Source: Pseudomonas sp. B21-015 (lineage in GTDB: Bacteria > Pseudomonadota > Gammaproteobacteria > Pseudomonadales > Pseudomonadaceae). From it: 64,000 nucleotides of DNA. Below are positions 28,084 to 41,159 of this stretch, one piece after another. The position numbers and the translations under genes are program-made. A model generated the notes under the pieces. The model did no database searches. It had not been told where the DNA came from and worked only from the letters and a program-made list of their open reading frames with translations. Each line of letters opens with the position of its first letter. Positions within the stretch are counted from its first letter, which is position 1. The stretch spans positions 5,332,001-5,396,000 of the forward strand of contig NZ_CP087196.1 of assembly GCF_024749285.1 (NCBI RefSeq), read 5' to 3'.

Positions 28084-31000
28084 TTAGTTAACCCAGACGC
28101 GAGCGTTACGGAACATACGCATCCAAGGTGCGTCTTCGTTCCAGTCTTCCGAACGCCACGAGTTCTGCACCGCGCGGAACACACGCTCCGGATGCGGCAT
28201 CATGATGGTCACGCGACCGTCGCGGCTGGTCAAACCGGTGATCCCGCGCGGCGAGCCGTTCGGGTTGGCCGGGTACTTCTCGGTGACCTTGCCGTGGTTG
28301 TCGACGAAACGCATTGCCACGCAACCCGACAGATCGGCTTGCAGCAACGCTTCTTCGCTGGCGAATTCGGCATGGCCTTCACCGTGGGCGATGGCGATCG
28401 GCATGCGCGAACCGGCCATGCCCTGCAGGAAGATCGAGTTCGACTCCTGGATCTGTACCATGGCCACGCGGGCTTCGAACTGCTCGGAACGGTTACGCAC
28501 GAAGTGCGGCCAGAACTCGCTGCCCGGGATCAGCTCGTGCAGGTTGGACATCATCTGGCAACCATTGCACACGCCGAGGGTAAAGCTGTCGGTGCGTTCG
28601 AAGAAGCCCTGGAAGGCATCGCGAGCGCGGCTATTGAACAGCGCGGATTTGGCCCAGCCTTCACCGGCACCCAGTACGTCGCCGTAGGAGAAACCGCCGC
28701 AAGCCACCAGACCTTTGAACTCGTTCAGGTCGACGCGGCCGGCCAGAATGTCGCTCATGTGCACGTCGATCGCGTTAAAACCGGCGCGGTCGAACGCGGC
28801 CGCCATTTCCACCTGACCGTTGACGCCCTGCTCACGCAGCACGGCAACCTGTGGGCGGATGCCTTTCTTGATGTAAGGCGCCGCAACGTCCTGGTTGACG
28901 TCGTAGCTGAGCTTGACGCTCAGGCCCGGGTTGTCTTCTTCCAGCAGCACGTCGAACTCTTGTTCGGCGCAGTCGGCGTTATCACGCAGACGCTGGATCT
29001 GGTAGCTGGTTTCAGCCCACTGACGTTGCAACAGACGGCGTTGACCTTCGAATACGGTATCGCCGTTGAAAGTGATGCTGATCTCGCCGTTGTTCATCGG
29101 CTGACCGATCACCGACACGCAATCGCCCAGGCCAGCGGCGCTGAACTGCGCGAGGATGTCCGCGGTGGCGTCCTGGCGAACCTGGATCACAGCGCCCAGC
29201 TCTTCGTTGAACAGGATCGCGGCGATGTCGGCGGAGGTTTCTGCCAGACCGTCGAGGTTCAGGCTCAGACCGCAGTGGCCGGCAAACGCCATTTCCACCA
29301 CGCTGGTCAGCAGACCACCGTCGGAACGGTCGTGGTAAGCCAGCAGGTGACCGTCGGCGTTGAGGCCCTGGATCACGGCGAAGAAGGCTTTCAGGTCTTC
29401 GGCGTCATCGACGTCCGGTGCCTGTTTGCCGAGCTTGCCGTGAACCTGAGCGAGGATCGAGGCGCCCATGCGGTTCTGACCACGACCGAGGTCGATCAGG
29501 ATCAGGTCGGTGGTGCCCTTGTCCATGCGCAGTTGCGGGGTCAGGGTCTGACGGATGTCAGCCACTGGCGCGAAACCGGTCACGATCAGCGACATCGGCG
29601 AAGTTACCGCCTTATCGACACCTTCGTCGTTCCAGCGGGTGGCCATGGACATGGAATCCTTGCCCACCGGAATGGTAATGCCCAGCTCAGGGCACAGCTC
29701 CATGCCGACCGCTTTCACGGTGTCGTACAGACGCGCGTCTTCACCCGGGTGACCGGCGGCGGACATCCAGTTCGCCGACAGTTTGATGTCGGAGATCTTG
29801 GCGATGCGCGAGGCGGCGATGTTGGTCAGGGTTTCGCCGATGGCCATGCGGCCCGACGCCGGAGCGTCCAGCAGGGCCAGCGGAGTGCGCTCGCCCATCG
29901 CCATGGCTTCACCGGTGTAGACGTCGAAGCTGGTCGCAGTGACGGCAACGTCGGCCACCGGAACCTGCCAAGGGCCGACCATCTGATCACGGGCCACGAG
30001 GCCGGTGATGGTACGGTCGCCGATGGTGATCAGGAAGCTCTTGCTGGCCACGGCCGGGTGATGCAGGACGCGCTCGACGCAGTTGGCGATGTCGAGGGTC
30101 GACGGATCGAAATCATCGCCCAGCTCGTTTTCACGAACCACCGAACGGTGCATGCGCGGGGCTTTACCCAGCAGCACTTCCAGCGGCATGTCCACCGGGC
30201 TGTTGCCGAAGTGGCTGTCGGTCACGGTCAGTTGCGGCTCGGCAGTGGCTTCGCCGACCACGGCAAACGGGCAACGCTCGCGTTCGCAGATCGCCTGGAA
30301 GCGTTCGAAGTCCGCAGGCCCCACCGCCAGAACGTAGCGCTCCTGGGATTCGTTACTCCAGATTTCGTGCGGGGCCATGCCCGGCTCGTCGTTTGGAATG
30401 TTGCGCAGTTCGAAACGGCCACCACGGTCGCCATCGTTGACCAGTTCCGGGAAGGCGTTGGACAGACCGCCCGCGCCGACGTCGTGGATGAAGCTGATCG
30501 GGTTGTGTTCACCCAACTGCCAGCAACGGTCGATGACTTCCTGGCAGCGGCGTTCCATTTCCGGGTTTTCACGTTGTACGGAAGCAAAGTCCAGGTCCGC
30601 CGAGCTGGTGCCGGTGGCCATGGAGGAAGCCGCGCCGCCGCCCAGACCGATCAGCATCGCCGGGCCGCCGAGCACGATCAGCTTGGAGCCCACGACGATT
30701 TCGCCTTTCTGGACGTGTTCTTCACGGATGTTGCCCATACCGCCGGCCAGCATGATCGGCTTGTGGTAACCGCGAACTTCGTCGCCATGAGGCGTGGTGA
30801 TCGACTGTTCGAACGTACGGAAGTAGCCGGTCAGCGCCGGACGACCGAATTCATTGTTGAATGCAGCGCCGCCCAACGGACCTTCGATCATGATGTCCAG
30901 CGCGGTAACGATGCGCTCGGGTTTGCCGTACGGCACTTCCCACGGCTGTTCGAAGCCCGGGATCTGCAGGTTCGACACGGTGAAACCGGTCAGGCCAGCC

Positions 31001-31980
31001 TTTGGCTTGGCGCCGCGTCCGGTGGCGCCTTCGTCGCGAATCTCGCCACCGGAACCGGTGGATGCGCCCGGGAACGGGGCAATCGCGGTCGGGTGGTTGT
31101 GAGTTTCAACTTTCATCAGGATGTGCACCGGCTCCTGCACCGCGCCGTACTGGCGGGTTTCAGGGTCCGGGAAGAAACGGCCGGCGACTGAGCCGACGAT
31201 GACCGAGGCGTTGTCCTTATAAGCCGACAAAACACCTTCGCTGTGCATCTGGTAGGTGTTCTTGATCATGCCAAACAGGCTTTTTTCCTGGCTCTGACCG
31301 TCGATGTCCCAACTGGCGTTGAAGATCTTGTGACGGCAATGCTCGGAGTTGGCCTGGGCGAACATCATCAGTTCGATGTCGTGCGGGTTGCGCTTCAAAC
31401 CAACGAAGGCGTTGACCAGGTAGTCGATTTCGTCTTCGGCCAGGGCCAGGCCCAGCTCGGTGTTGGCTTTTTCCAGCGCGGCGCGGCCGCCGCCCAGCAC
31501 GTCGATCGCGGTCAGCGGTTTTGGCTCGGCGTGGCTGAACAGGCCGGCGGCTTGTTCAAGGTTGTCCAATACGATCTGGGTCATGCGGTCATGCAAGGCG
31601 CCTGCGATCAGCTGCGCTTCGGCATCGCTGAACTGGCCGGCGACGTAGAACGCGATACCGCGCTCCAGGCGCTGGATCTTGGTCAGGCCGCAGTTGCGAG
31701 CGATGTCGCTGGCTTTACTGGACCACGGCGAGATGGTGCCGAAACGCGGCAACACCAGGAACAGACGACCGGTGGGCTCTTGTACCGGAACGCTAGGACC
31801 GTACTTCAGAAGGCGCGCGAGCACCTGCTGTTCGTCGCCGGTCAGGACGCCGGTAACTTCGGCGAAGTGAGCGAATTCAGCATACAAGCCGCTGACAGCT
31901 GGAACCTTCTGGCTCAGTTGCTCAAGGAGTTTGCTGTGGCGAAAGGCAGAAAGGGCAGGAGCGCCGCGCAGGATCAACAT
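28084..31980 (-). CDS. purL: Phosphoribosylformylglycinamidine synthase
   Basis: Large single-chain FGAM synthase of 1298 residues, which converts FGAR, ATP and glutamine to FGAM. Seen in order are an N-terminal PurS-like part, the two AIRS-like synthetase halves ([25 protein letters not shown]) and a C-terminal class I glutaminase domain with the catalytic Cys (GVCNGCQMM) and the His/Glu of MPHPERVF. A -10-like TAGAAT lies about 43 bases upstream. It is divergent from mltF. Confidence 0.98.
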   Translation of the reverse strand: MLILRGAPALSAFRHSKLLEQLSQKVPAVSGLYAEFAHFAEVTGVLTGDEQQVLARLLKYGPSVPVQEPTGRLFLVLPRFGTISPWSSKASDIARNCGLTKIQRLERGIAFYVAGQFSDAEAQLIAGALHDRMTQIVLDNLEQAAGLFSHAEPKPLTAIDVLGGGRAALEKANTELGLALAEDEIDYLVNAFVGLKRNPHDIELMMFAQANSEHCRHKIFNASWDIDGQSQEKSLFGMIKNTYQMHSEGVLSAYKDNASVIVGSVAGRFFPDPETRQYGAVQEPVHILMKVETHNHPTAIAPFPGASTGSGGEIRDEGATGRGAKPKAGLTGFTVSNLQIPGFEQPWEVPYGKPERIVTALDIMIEGPLGGAAFNNEFGRPALTGYFRTFEQSITTPHGDEVRGYHKPIMLAGGMGNIREEHVQKGEIVVGSKLIVLGGPAMLIGLGGGAASSMATGTSSADLDFASVQRENPEMERRCQEVIDRCWQLGEHNPISFIHDVGAGGLSNAFPELVNDGDRGGRFELRNIPNDEPGMAPHEIWSNESQERYVLAVGPADFERFQAICERERCPFAVVGEATAEPQLTVTDSHFGNSPVDMPLEVLLGKAPRMHRSVVRENELGDDFDPSTLDIANCVERVLHHPAVASKSFLITIGDRTITGLVARDQMVGPWQVPVADVAVTATSFDVYTGEAMAMGERTPLALLDAPASGRMAIGETLTNIAASRIAKISDIKLSANWMSAAGHPGEDARLYDTVKAVGMELCPELGITIPVGKDSMSMATRWNDEGVDKAVTSPMSLIVTGFAPVADIRQTLTPQLRMDKGTTDLILIDLGRGQNRMGASILAQVHGKLGKQAPDVDDAEDLKAFFAVIQGLNADGHLLAYHDRSDGGLLTSVVEMAFAGHCGLSLNLDGLAETSADIAAILFNEELGAVIQVRQDATADILAQFSAAGLGDCVSVIGQPMNNGEISITFNGDTVFEGQRRLLQRQWAETSYQIQRLRDNADCAEQEFDVLLEEDNPGLSVKLSYDVNQDVAAPYIKKGIRPQVAVLREQGVNGQVEMAAAFDRAGFNAIDVHMSDILAGRVDLNEFKGLVACGGFSYGDVLGAGEGWAKSALFNSRARDAFQGFFERTDSFTLGVCNGCQMMSNLHELIPGSEFWPHFVRNRSEQFEARVAMVQIQESNSIFLQGMAGSRMPIAIAHGEGHAEFASEEALLQADLSGCVAMRFVDNHGKVTEKYPANPNGSPRGITGLTSRDGRVTIMMPHPERVFRAVQNSWRSEDWNEDAPWMRMFRNARVWVN

Positions 31981-32022
31981 CTTCGGGACAGCCTCGGGAA
32001 GGGGTGTGCTTTGAGGCCGTGC

Positions 32023-32028
32023 ATTCTA
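32023..32028 (-). promoter_or_regulatory. Candidate purL -10 box
   Basis: TAGAAT on the minus strand, about 43 bases upstream of the ATG. The -35 region (GTGATGT) is a poor match, so an activator may be needed or the call may be wrong. Confidence 0.45.
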
Positions 32029-32029
32029 G

Positions 32030-33715
<1,686 letters not shown>

Positions 33716-33735
33716 GTCTTTGCTGCCTTCAAAGA

Positions 33736-33833
33736 CGCCATCGCGGGCAAGCCACGCTCCCACAGGTCCGCGTCGAATATTCAACTGTCGTTCAACTCGG
33801 ACCTGTGGGAGCGTGGCTTGCCCGCGAAGGCAG
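33736..33833. repeat. REP doublet, family A variant
   Basis: Inverted pair (TCGCGGGCAAGCCACGCTCCCACAGGTCCG ... with its complement) between the convergent mltF and pdxJ genes. The match extends over about 30 bases per arm, so it could fold into one long hairpin. Confidence 0.88.
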
Positions 33834-33843
33834 CGCCGCCGAT

Positions 33844-34590
33844 CTAGCCTTTCAACGCAGCCGCCAGAATCAGCGCCTTCATTTCCGATACAGCCGACTT
33901 GAACCCGACGAACAACGCATGGGCCACCAACGCATGGCCGATGTTCAGTTCGTTGATGCCTTTGATCGCCGCAACCGCTTCGACGTTGTGATAGTGCAGA
34001 CCGTGGCCCGCGTTGACGATGAGGCCCTGGGCCAGACCGAATGCCACGCCATCCGCCACGCGCTTGAGCTCTTCGGCGACGTCGGTTGGCGTCTCGGCGT
34101 CCGCATAACGCCCGGTGTGCAATTCAATGGCCGGCGCCCCGACACGGCGGGACGCTTCGATCTGCCGCTCGTCAGCGTCGATGAACAGCGACACTTCACA
34201 GCCGATCTTCGCCAGGCGATCCACCGCCGCCTTGATCCGCGCCTCCTGCCCCGCCACATCCAGACCGCCTTCAGTGGTCAGCTCCTGACGGGTTTCCGGG
34301 ACCAGGCAAATGTGTGCCGGGCGGATGCGCTCGGCGAACGCCATCATTTCTTCGGTGACGCCCATTTCGAAGTTCATGCGGGTTTGCAGCACGTCCTTGA
34401 GCAGCAGCACATCGCGCTCCTGGATGTGCCGACGGTCTTCGCGCAGGTGCACGGTGATACCGTCAGCGCCCGCCTCTTCCGCGTCCAGCGCTGCCTTGAC
34501 CGGATCCGGGTAGCGAGTACCCCGGGCCTGACGCAGGGTGGCAACGTGGTCGATGTTCACGCCAAGAAGAATGCGATTGCTGGTGGTCAC
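33844..34590 (-). CDS. pdxJ: Pyridoxine 5'-phosphate synthase
   Basis: Last step of de novo vitamin B6 synthesis: condenses aminoacetone phosphate and deoxyxylulose phosphate. TIM barrel of 248 residues with [31 protein letters not shown] and [11 protein letters not shown]. The start is GTG, preceded by AGGAGCGCTTCC. Final gene of the lepA-lepB-rnc-era-recO-pdxJ run. Confidence 0.97.
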   Translation of the reverse strand: MTTSNRILLGVNIDHVATLRQARGTRYPDPVKAALDAEEAGADGITVHLREDRRHIQERDVLLLKDVLQTRMNFEMGVTEEMMAFAERIRPAHICLVPETRQELTTEGGLDVAGQEARIKAAVDRLAKIGCEVSLFIDADERQIEASRRVGAPAIELHTGRYADAETPTDVAEELKRVADGVAFGLAQGLIVNAGHGLHYHNVEAVAAIKGINELNIGHALVAHALFVGFKSAVSEMKALILAAALKG

Positions 34591-34637
34591 GGAAGCGCTC
34601 CTGAGTTTAAAGATTCGGTGCACAGCATACGGGGAGA

Positions 34638-35327
34638 CTACGGCTTTCGAAACAACTCGCGACTGACTAGAGGACGACCACCCAGATGAACGGCCAATGC
34701 CTGACGCATCAAACGCTTGGCGGCGGACAGCGCACCGGGCGCGGACCAGTCGGCGTCAGCCATGGCCAACAGTTCGGCGCCATTGAACAGGCCCGGCTGC
34801 AACAGATAGACCCTCTCCAGGCCTGCATCCACTTGCAACCGATAGAGGCCGTCCGGTGCGATGGGGTCGCCGTGGATGTCGGCGTTCAGGGCAAAGCCAT
34901 AACCGAGGTCGTCGAGCAGACGCCATTCGAAGGAGCGCAGCAACGGCTCCAGCGGACGGCCTTCGGCCAGGGCGAGCAAGGTCGCGGCGTAGTGATCGAA
35001 GACGGCGGGATGCGGGTCTTCGGCGGGCAGCAGGCGAATCAGCAATTCGTTGAGATAGAGCCCGCTGAACAGCGCCTCGCCGTTGAGCCAGGTGGAAACA
35101 CCGGCGCTTTCCATGCGGCCGACATTTTTCAGTTCACCCCGCCCCCGAAACTCGACTTCCAGCGGCACGAACGGCCGCGCCAACGTCCCGGCCTTGCCCC
35201 GTGCGCTACGCAACACCGCCCGCAACCGACCTTGCGGCGTAAGGAAATCCACCAACGCACTGCTTTCGCGGTAGGCGCGGGAGTGGAGCACGTAGGCGGG
35301 TTGGCCGATTGGCGCGGTGGTCGACAT
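34638..35327 (-). CDS. recO: DNA repair protein RecO
   Basis: Recombination mediator that works with RecF/RecR to load RecA on SSB-coated DNA. The 229 residues have an N-terminal OB fold ([21 protein letters not shown]) and a C-terminal helical region. The ATG before STTAPIGQ was chosen over an upstream TTG. A REP doublet separates it from era, so its expression may depend on read-through or its own promoter. Confidence 0.95.
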   Translation of the reverse strand: MSTTAPIGQPAYVLHSRAYRESSALVDFLTPQGRLRAVLRSARGKAGTLARPFVPLEVEFRGRGELKNVGRMESAGVSTWLNGEALFSGLYLNELLIRLLPAEDPHPAVFDHYAATLLALAEGRPLEPLLRSFEWRLLDDLGYGFALNADIHGDPIAPDGLYRLQVDAGLERVYLLQPGLFNGAELLAMADADWSAPGALSAAKRLMRQALAVHLGGRPLVSRELFRKP

Positions 35328-35379
35328 GGAAATCGCAGTTCTCAATGAAAGAGCGCAGTTCTACAAACAACCAAAACCA

Positions 35380-35472
35380 ATGTGGGAGCGGGCTTGCCCG
35401 CGATGGCGGACTTACATTCAACATCTCTGCTGAATGTTACATCCTCATCGCGGGCAAGCCCGCTCCCACAAG
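35380..35472. repeat. REP doublet, family A, with nested inner repeat
   Basis: Outer arms TGTGGGAGCGGGCTTGCCCGCGATG and complement; the spacer also contains an inverted pair ACATTCA / TGAATGT. The entire element lies between era and recO inside the operon. Confidence 0.88.
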
Positions 35473-35498
35473 GTTCTACGGTGCAGCGCAGACCGGGT

Positions 35499-36401
35499 TT
35501 ACAGGTCGCCGTAACCCAGCGAACGCAGGGCGCGCTCGTCATCGGACCAGCCGCCTTTCACTTTGACCCAGAGGTTAAGCATGATCTTGGAGTCGAACAG
35601 CAGCTCCATGTCCTTGCGCGCCTCGGTGCCGATGCGCTTGATGCGCTCGCCCTTGTCACCAATGATGATTTTCTTCTGGCCGTCACGCTCGACAAGGATC
35701 AAGGCATGAATGTGCAGGGTTTTGCCTTGCTGCTTGAACTCTTCGATTTCCACGGTGATCTGGTACGGCAGCTCGGCGCCCAACTGGCGCATGATTTTCT
35801 CGCGCACCAGTTCTGCGGCGAGGAAGCGGCTGCTGCGGTCGGTGATCTGGTCTTCCGGGAAGAAGTGATCGTTTTCCGGCAGGTGCTCGGCGATCACTCG
35901 CTCCAGCGTGTCGAGGTTGTGCCCGTGCTGGGCCGAGATCGGCATGATCTGCGCGTTCGGCAACTGTTCCTGCAACCAGGTCAGGTGCGGCATCAGCTCG
36001 GATTTGTCTTCGATGCGGTCGGTCTTGTTCAGCGCCACGATCAGCGGGCCGGTCACATACTGGACGCGCTCGAGGACCATCTGGTCTTCGTCGGTCCACT
36101 TGGTGCGGTCAACCACGAAGATCACTACATCGACGTCTTTCAACGCCGCCGAAGCGGTCTTGTTCATGTAACGGTTCAGGGCCTTTTCGCCGCCCTTGTG
36201 CATGCCCGGTGTGTCGACGTAAATCGCTTGAACGGCGCCTTCGGTCTTGATGCCGAGCATGTTGTGACGGGTGGTCTGAGGCTTGCGCGAGGTGATCGCC
36301 AGTTTCTGACCCAGAATGTGGTTCAGCAGCGTGGACTTGCCCACGTTGGGACGGCCGACGATGGCAACATAGCCACAGCGAGTTGCGGTTGAATCAGTCA
36401 T
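35499..36401 (-). CDS. era: GTPase Era
   Basis: Essential GTPase that binds the 3' end of 16S rRNA in 30S maturation. The 300-residue protein has the P-loop GRPNVGKS (16-23), DTPGMH, NKTD and a C-terminal KH domain ([18 protein letters not shown]). The ATG overlaps the rnc stop by 8 bases (ATGACTGA), implying translational coupling. Confidence 0.98.
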   Translation of the reverse strand: MTDSTATRCGYVAIVGRPNVGKSTLLNHILGQKLAITSRKPQTTRHNMLGIKTEGAVQAIYVDTPGMHKGGEKALNRYMNKTASAALKDVDVVIFVVDRTKWTDEDQMVLERVQYVTGPLIVALNKTDRIEDKSELMPHLTWLQEQLPNAQIMPISAQHGHNLDTLERVIAEHLPENDHFFPEDQITDRSSRFLAAELVREKIMRQLGAELPYQITVEIEEFKQQGKTLHIHALILVERDGQKKIIIGDKGERIKRIGTEARKDMELLFDSKIMLNLWVKVKGGWSDDERALRSLGYGDL

Positions 36402-37083
36402 TGCCATTCTCCACACCCAGGGCAATCAGTGCTGCGGCGGCCGCTACCTGTTCGGCAATACGACGACTCACACCCTGACCTCGGCTTTTTTCATTCAGTA
36501 AGATGATTTCACATTCGACGAAGAACGTCCGGCAATGTGGTTCGCCCTGGATATCCACCACTTCGTAACGCGGCAGCTCACAACCACGGGACTGCAGGAA
36601 TTCCTGCAGGCGGGTTTTCGGATCTTTGTTGGTGTCGACCAGCGTCAGGCCTTCGAACTCTCCGGCCAGCCAGGCCAGCACGCGCTCGCGCGCCACGTCC
36701 ATGCCGGCGTCCAGGTAGATCGCACCGATCAGCGCCTCGAGGGCATCAGCCAGAATCGACTCACGACGGAAACCACCGCTTTTCAATTCGCCGGAGCCCA
36801 GGCGCAGGTATTCGCCCAGGTCGAAACCACGGGCCAGTACGGCCAGGGTCTCACCTTTCACCAGGCGTGCGCGCAAACGCGACAACTGGCCTTCGCGGGC
36901 CAGCGGGAAGCGATCGAACAGCGCCTCGCCAGCGACGAAATTGAGGATGGCATCACCGAGGAATTCCAGGCGTTCGTTGTTGCGCCCGGCAAAGCTGCGG
37001 TGAGTCAGGGCCAGGACCATCAGCTCCTGATCCTTGAAGGTGTAGCCGAGCTGACGCTCTAGACGGCTTAAGGAGACGCTCAC
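36394..37083 (-). CDS. rnc: Ribonuclease III
   Basis: Double-strand-specific RNase for rRNA and mRNA processing. The 229 residues hold the catalytic segment [11 protein letters not shown] and a C-terminal dsRNA-binding domain ([22 protein letters not shown]). The start is GTG. The gene that usually precedes rnc in Pseudomonas (DUF4845) is absent here. Confidence 0.98.
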   Translation of the reverse strand: MSVSLSRLERQLGYTFKDQELMVLALTHRSFAGRNNERLEFLGDAILNFVAGEALFDRFPLAREGQLSRLRARLVKGETLAVLARGFDLGEYLRLGSGELKSGGFRRESILADALEALIGAIYLDAGMDVARERVLAWLAGEFEGLTLVDTNKDPKTRLQEFLQSRGCELPRYEVVDIQGEPHCRTFFVECEIILLNEKSRGQGVSRRIAEQVAAAAALIALGVENGND

Positions 37084-37267
37084 GGTTTACCCACGCTGAG
37101 TTCGTGGTTGGATTCCACCGCCTGGGCTTTGATGCGGCGCAGGCTTGGGACAATTAACGCTGTGTTCAAAAATAACGTCCTGAATATCGTTGTTTTCATG
37201 CTTCTGCCGCCGATTGTGCCGACTCCAGAAATGCATTCGGCGCTGTGTTCAACAGCGCCGTGTGTGA
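37084..37267 (-). other. Intergenic segment between lepB and rnc, with a hairpin but no convincing gene
   Basis: 184 bases. Two short overlapping minus-strand frames exist (39 codons ending on the rnc start, and 49 codons starting at 37236). Neither shows a good ribosome site or a known family. The perfect hairpin CGGCGCTGT / ACAGCGCCG (37238-37260) sits directly after the lepB stop and has no U-run. Confidence 0.6.
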
Positions 37268-38122
37268 TTACTTGATCAGGCCAACCCGCGAGAAATTCGG
37301 CAGGTGACTGAGTTTGGGTTCCGGCCAGCTCATCCAGACTGCGAAGGCCTTGCCGACGATATTCTTGTCGGGAACCATGCCCAGCAGATCCTTGGGAATG
37401 CTCGGATCATCCCAGTAGCGACTGTCGTTCGAGTTGTCGCGGTTGTCGCCCATCATGAAGTAGTGCCCGGCAGGCACGGTCCACGAATGATCCGGCGTTG
37501 CGCGATAGCGGCTCATTTCCTTGCGGATCAAGTGCTCGGCGACGCCGAGTTTTTCCTTGTAGAGCTCGGCGCTGCCCAACGTACCCGGCTCGGAGCCGAC
37601 CAGTTGTTCGGCGATCGACTCACCGTTGACGAACAGGCGCTTGTCAGCGGTGTAGCGAATCTGGTCGCCCGGCAGGCCCACCACACGCTTGATGTAGTTG
37701 ACGTTCGGGTCGCTCGGGTAGCGGAACACCATCACATCACCGCGCTGCGGATCACCGACTTCGATGACTTTCTTGTCGATCACCGGCAAGCGGATCCCAT
37801 AAGAAAACTTGTTCACCAGAATGAAGTCGCCGACGTCCAGAGTCGGTTTCATCGAGCCGGACGGAATCTGGAATGGCTCCACCAGGAACGAACGCAGCAC
37901 CAGCACGATGAACAACACCGGGAAGAACGACTTGCCGTATTCAACCAGCAGCGGCTCTTTGTTCAGTTTCTCGACCACCACCATGTCAGCCTGGCTGACG
38001 CTACCCTGATAAGAGTTGATGGCAGCCCGGCGCCGTGGCGCCAGGAACAACAGATCGAGCAACGCCAACAGGCCGCAGACGAACACGGCGATGACCAGCA
38101 ACAGCGGGAAATTTAGTGACAT
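37268..38122 (-). CDS. lepB: Signal peptidase I
   Basis: Inner-membrane protease that removes signal peptides of exported proteins. The 284 residues have two N-terminal membrane segments (about 6-26 and 66-82). The catalytic Ser90 (IPSGSMKPT) and Lys145 (NYIKRVVGLPGD) are at the same positions as in E. coli. It follows lepA by 5 bases. Confidence 0.97.
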   Translation of the reverse strand: MSLNFPLLLVIAVFVCGLLALLDLLFLAPRRRAAINSYQGSVSQADMVVVEKLNKEPLLVEYGKSFFPVLFIVLVLRSFLVEPFQIPSGSMKPTLDVGDFILVNKFSYGIRLPVIDKKVIEVGDPQRGDVMVFRYPSDPNVNYIKRVVGLPGDQIRYTADKRLFVNGESIAEQLVGSEPGTLGSAELYKEKLGVAEHLIRKEMSRYRATPDHSWTVPAGHYFMMGDNRDNSNDSRYWDDPSIPKDLLGMVPDKNIVGKAFAVWMSWPEPKLSHLPNFSRVGLIK

Positions 38123-38127
38123 AGGAC

Positions 38128-39927
38128 CTAACTATCCAACCTGAGCACTGCAAGGAAGGCTTCTTGTGGAATTTCCACGTTACCGACCTGCTTCATGCGT
38201 TTTTTACCGGCCTTTTGCTTTTCCAACAGCTTGCGCTTACGGCTAACGTCACCACCGTAGCATTTGGCCAATACGTTCTTTCTGAGTGCCTTGACGGTTG
38301 TCCGCGCCACAATCTGCCCGCCAATGGCGGCCTGGATTGCCACGTCGAACATCTGCCGCGGAATCAGCTCTTTCATTTTCTCGGTCAGCTGGCGACCTTT
38401 GTAATGCGCATTGTCACGGTGCACGATCAACGCCAGGGCGTCGACCTTATCGCCGTTGATCAGCACATCCAGTTTCACCAGATTAGCCGATTGGTAACGA
38501 TCGAAATGGTAATCCAGCGAAGCATAGCCACGGCTGGTGGACTTCAGGCGGTCGAAGAAGTCGAGGACCACTTCGTTCATCGGCAGATCGTAGGTCACCT
38601 GGACCTGGGTGCCGAGGAACAGCATGTCATGCTGAATGCCACGCTTCTCGATGCACAGGGTAATGACGTTGCCCAAATGCTCTTGCGGCACAAGAATATT
38701 GGCCCGCACGATCGGTTCGCGCATGTCTTCGATCGAAGAAATATCCGGCAGCTTCGACGGGTTGTCGACGTAGATCGTTTCGCCAGTCTTGAGCAGCAGC
38801 TCGAAGATTACCGTCGGCGCCGTGGTGATCAGGTCCAGGTCGTACTCGCGTTCCAGGCGCTCCTGGATGATCTCCATATGCAGCATGCCGAGGAACCCGC
38901 AACGGAAGCCGAAGCCCAGGGCGTCGGAGCTTTCCGGGGTGTACTGCAAGGACGAGTCGTTCAGCGTGAGCTTTTGCAGGGCTTCACGGAAATCTTCGAA
39001 GTCGTCGGAGCTGACCGGGAACAGACCGGCGTAGACCTGCGGCTGAATGCGTTTGAAGCCTGGCAGCACGTCGACGTCCGGCGTGGAGCTCAAGGTCAGG
39101 GTGTCACCCACCGGCGCACCGTGAATGTCTTTGATACCGGCAATGATGAAGCCTACTTCGCCGGCCTTCAGGTCCACGGTGGCAGTGTGTTTCGGATTGA
39201 AGACACCGACGCTGTCCACCAGGTGGATCTTGCCGGTGGACTTGACCAGAATCTTGTCGCCCTTCTTCACACGACCGTGGCGCACGCGGACCAGGGAAAC
39301 AACACCCAGGTAGTTGTCGAACCAGGAGTCGATGATCAACGCTTGCAGCGGGTCTTCGATGTTGCCCGTCGGCGCGGGAATGGTGTGAACCAGGCGCTCG
39401 AGCACTTCATCGACGCCCAGACCGGTCTTGGCACTGCACGTGACCGCGTCGGTGGCATCGATGCCGATGATTTTTTCGATTTCTTCTTTGACACGGTCCG
39501 GATCGGCCTGTGGCAGGTCGATCTTGTTCAGGACCGGCATGACTTCCAGGCCCTGCTCGATCGCCGTGTAGCAGTTGGCAACCGATTGAGCCTCGACGCC
39601 CTGACCGGCATCGACCACCAGCAACGCACCTTCACAGGCCGCCAGCGACCGGCTGACTTCATAGGTGAAGTCGACGTGGCCGGGGGTGTCAATGAAGTTC
39701 AGCTGGTAGTTGATGCCATCGCGGGCTTTGTAATACAGGGTGACGCTGTGGGCCTTGATGGTGATCCCGCGTTCACGTTCCAGGTCCATGGAGTCCAGCA
39801 CCTGGGCTTCCATTTCGCGCTCGGCAAGGCCGCCACACATCTGGATGAAGCGATCGGCCAGCGTCGACTTGCCATGGTCAATGTGGGCGATGATGGAGAA
39901 ATTGCGGATATGACTCAAATCACTCAC
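38128..39927 (-). CDS. lepA: Elongation factor 4 (LepA)
   Basis: Translational GTPase of 599 residues, proposed to act in initiation, 30S biogenesis or back-translocation. G motifs are [19 protein letters not shown] and NKIDLP, with the unique C-terminal domain ending [19 protein letters not shown]. First gene of the run. No mucD lies upstream; a terminator and lptG do. Confidence 0.98.
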   Translation of the reverse strand: MSDLSHIRNFSIIAHIDHGKSTLADRFIQMCGGLAEREMEAQVLDSMDLERERGITIKAHSVTLYYKARDGINYQLNFIDTPGHVDFTYEVSRSLAACEGALLVVDAGQGVEAQSVANCYTAIEQGLEVMPVLNKIDLPQADPDRVKEEIEKIIGIDATDAVTCSAKTGLGVDEVLERLVHTIPAPTGNIEDPLQALIIDSWFDNYLGVVSLVRVRHGRVKKGDKILVKSTGKIHLVDSVGVFNPKHTATVDLKAGEVGFIIAGIKDIHGAPVGDTLTLSSTPDVDVLPGFKRIQPQVYAGLFPVSSDDFEDFREALQKLTLNDSSLQYTPESSDALGFGFRCGFLGMLHMEIIQERLEREYDLDLITTAPTVIFELLLKTGETIYVDNPSKLPDISSIEDMREPIVRANILVPQEHLGNVITLCIEKRGIQHDMLFLGTQVQVTYDLPMNEVVLDFFDRLKSTSRGYASLDYHFDRYQSANLVKLDVLINGDKVDALALIVHRDNAHYKGRQLTEKMKELIPRQMFDVAIQAAIGGQIVARTTVKALRKNVLAKCYGGDVSRKRKLLEKQKAGKKRMKQVGNVEIPQEAFLAVLRLDS

Positions 39928-40034
39928 GGATCAACACTCAAAAAGGCTGCAGGCATAGCCCGCCGAAAAATAGCCGGGAATTGTACCTGATCCACGGCGC
40001 AAGCGTCACGTTCGCAGGTCAGACGGCGCCTACA

Positions 40035-40066
40035 AAAACGCCCCGGTCTTGCGACAGGGGCGTTTT
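40035..40066 (-). terminator. lptG terminator
   Basis: Stem AAAACGCCCC / GGGGCGTTTT (loop of 12 bases) about 30 bases downstream of lptG on the minus strand, before lepA. Confidence 0.85.
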
Positions 40067-40097
40067 GAGTGACAAGCAAGACCGGAAAAACCCGCGA

Positions 40098-41159
40098 TCA
40101 ACCGGCCCGACGCAACAACCAGACCCCGGCCAGGGCGCAGACACCGGCCGGCACCAGCACCGCAAACAGCGGCGAGAAACCGAATACCTGGCTCGAAGGC
40201 CCGAGCAAATCCTGGACGATGCGGAAGGTGAAGCCAACCAGCACGCCGGTGAAGACCCGCTGACCAAGGGTTACCGAACGCAGCGGACCGAAGATGAAGG
40301 AAATCGCCATCAACACCAATGCAGCGGTCACCAGCGGCTGCAACACCTTGACCCAAAACGCCAGCCAGTAACGACCGTTGCTCAGCCCCTGGTCAGCCAG
40401 GTAGTGGATATAACTCCACAGACCGCTGATCGACAACGACTCGGGCGCCATTACCACGGTACTCAGCAGCTGCGGGCTCAGGGCTACTTCCCAGCGCTCT
40501 ACCGGGGCAGTCACCACTTCGGTGCTCTTGTCATGGAACAACGTGGTCGTGACATCCGTCAGCTGCCAGTGATCCGTGTCGAATTCCGCGCGTTTGGCGA
40601 AGCTCGAAGACAACATGTGGCGTTGATCGTCGAAGCGATAACGGGTCACGCCATACAGCAAACCATTAGGTTGCACAGAGTTGACGTGAATGAACTCGTC
40701 ACCCTGGCGATGCCACAGACCGTGCTTGGCGCTTTGCGCATCGCCACTGCCCTGGGCCAGCGAGCGGTTGGCCTGAGCGGTGACTTCCGTGGCCGGCGCG
40801 ACGTATTCGCCAATCACCAGCCCCACCGCCATCAAAAGCAGCATCGGCTTCATGACAGCCCAGACGATCCGCCCGAGCGACACGCCCGCGGCGCGCATGA
40901 TGGTCAGCTCGCTGTGGCTGGCCAGGCTGCCGAGGCCGATCAGGCAACCGATCAGCGCCGCCATCGGCAACATGTCGTACAGACGGCGTGGAGCGGTCAA
41001 CAGCACATAGCTCAGGACATCCATCAGCGTGTAGGTATCGCTGACCTCACTCATTTCATCGATGAAGGCAAACAGCGTGGCCAGACCGAGGATGATCCCC
41101 AGCACTGCCAGGATCGCGACGAACACGCTGCTACCGATGTAGCGATCGAGCTTATCCAC
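40098..41159 (-). CDS. lptG: LPS export ABC transporter permease LptG
   Basis: Inner-membrane half of the LptB2FG transporter that extracts LPS. 353 residues with six membrane segments (three at each end) and a periplasmic jellyroll between them. The GTG start (DKLDRYIGSSVF) follows GGAGGTGGCCC and overlaps the lptF stop by 8 bases. Confidence 0.95.
   Translation of the reverse strand: MDKLDRYIGSSVFVAILAVLGIILGLATLFAFIDEMSEVSDTYTLMDVLSYVLLTAPRRLYDMLPMAALIGCLIGLGSLASHSELTIMRAAGVSLGRIVWAVMKPMLLLMAVGLVIGEYVAPATEVTAQANRSLAQGSGDAQSAKHGLWHRQGDEFIHVNSVQPNGLLYGVTRYRFDDQRHMLSSSFAKRAEFDTDHWQLTDVTTTLFHDKSTEVVTAPVERWEVALSPQLLSTVVMAPESLSISGLWSYIHYLADQGLSNGRYWLAFWVKVLQPLVTAALVLMAISFIFGPLRSVTLGQRVFTGVLVGFTFRIVQDLLGPSSQVFGFSPLFAVLVPAGVCALAGVWLLRRAG

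Noticed and set aside
28069-31191. 1040-codon open frame on the plus strand
   Set aside because: It is fully antisense to purL, a certain gene. Long antisense frames are common in GC-rich genes and its His/Gln-rich translation has no family pattern.
37080-37199. Short minus-strand frame (39 codons) ending at the rnc start
   Set aside because: No ribosome site and no recognised family; the overlapping 49-codon frame is equally plausible, so neither is called.
38164-39990. 608-codon open frame on the plus strand
   Set aside because: Antisense shadow of lepA.
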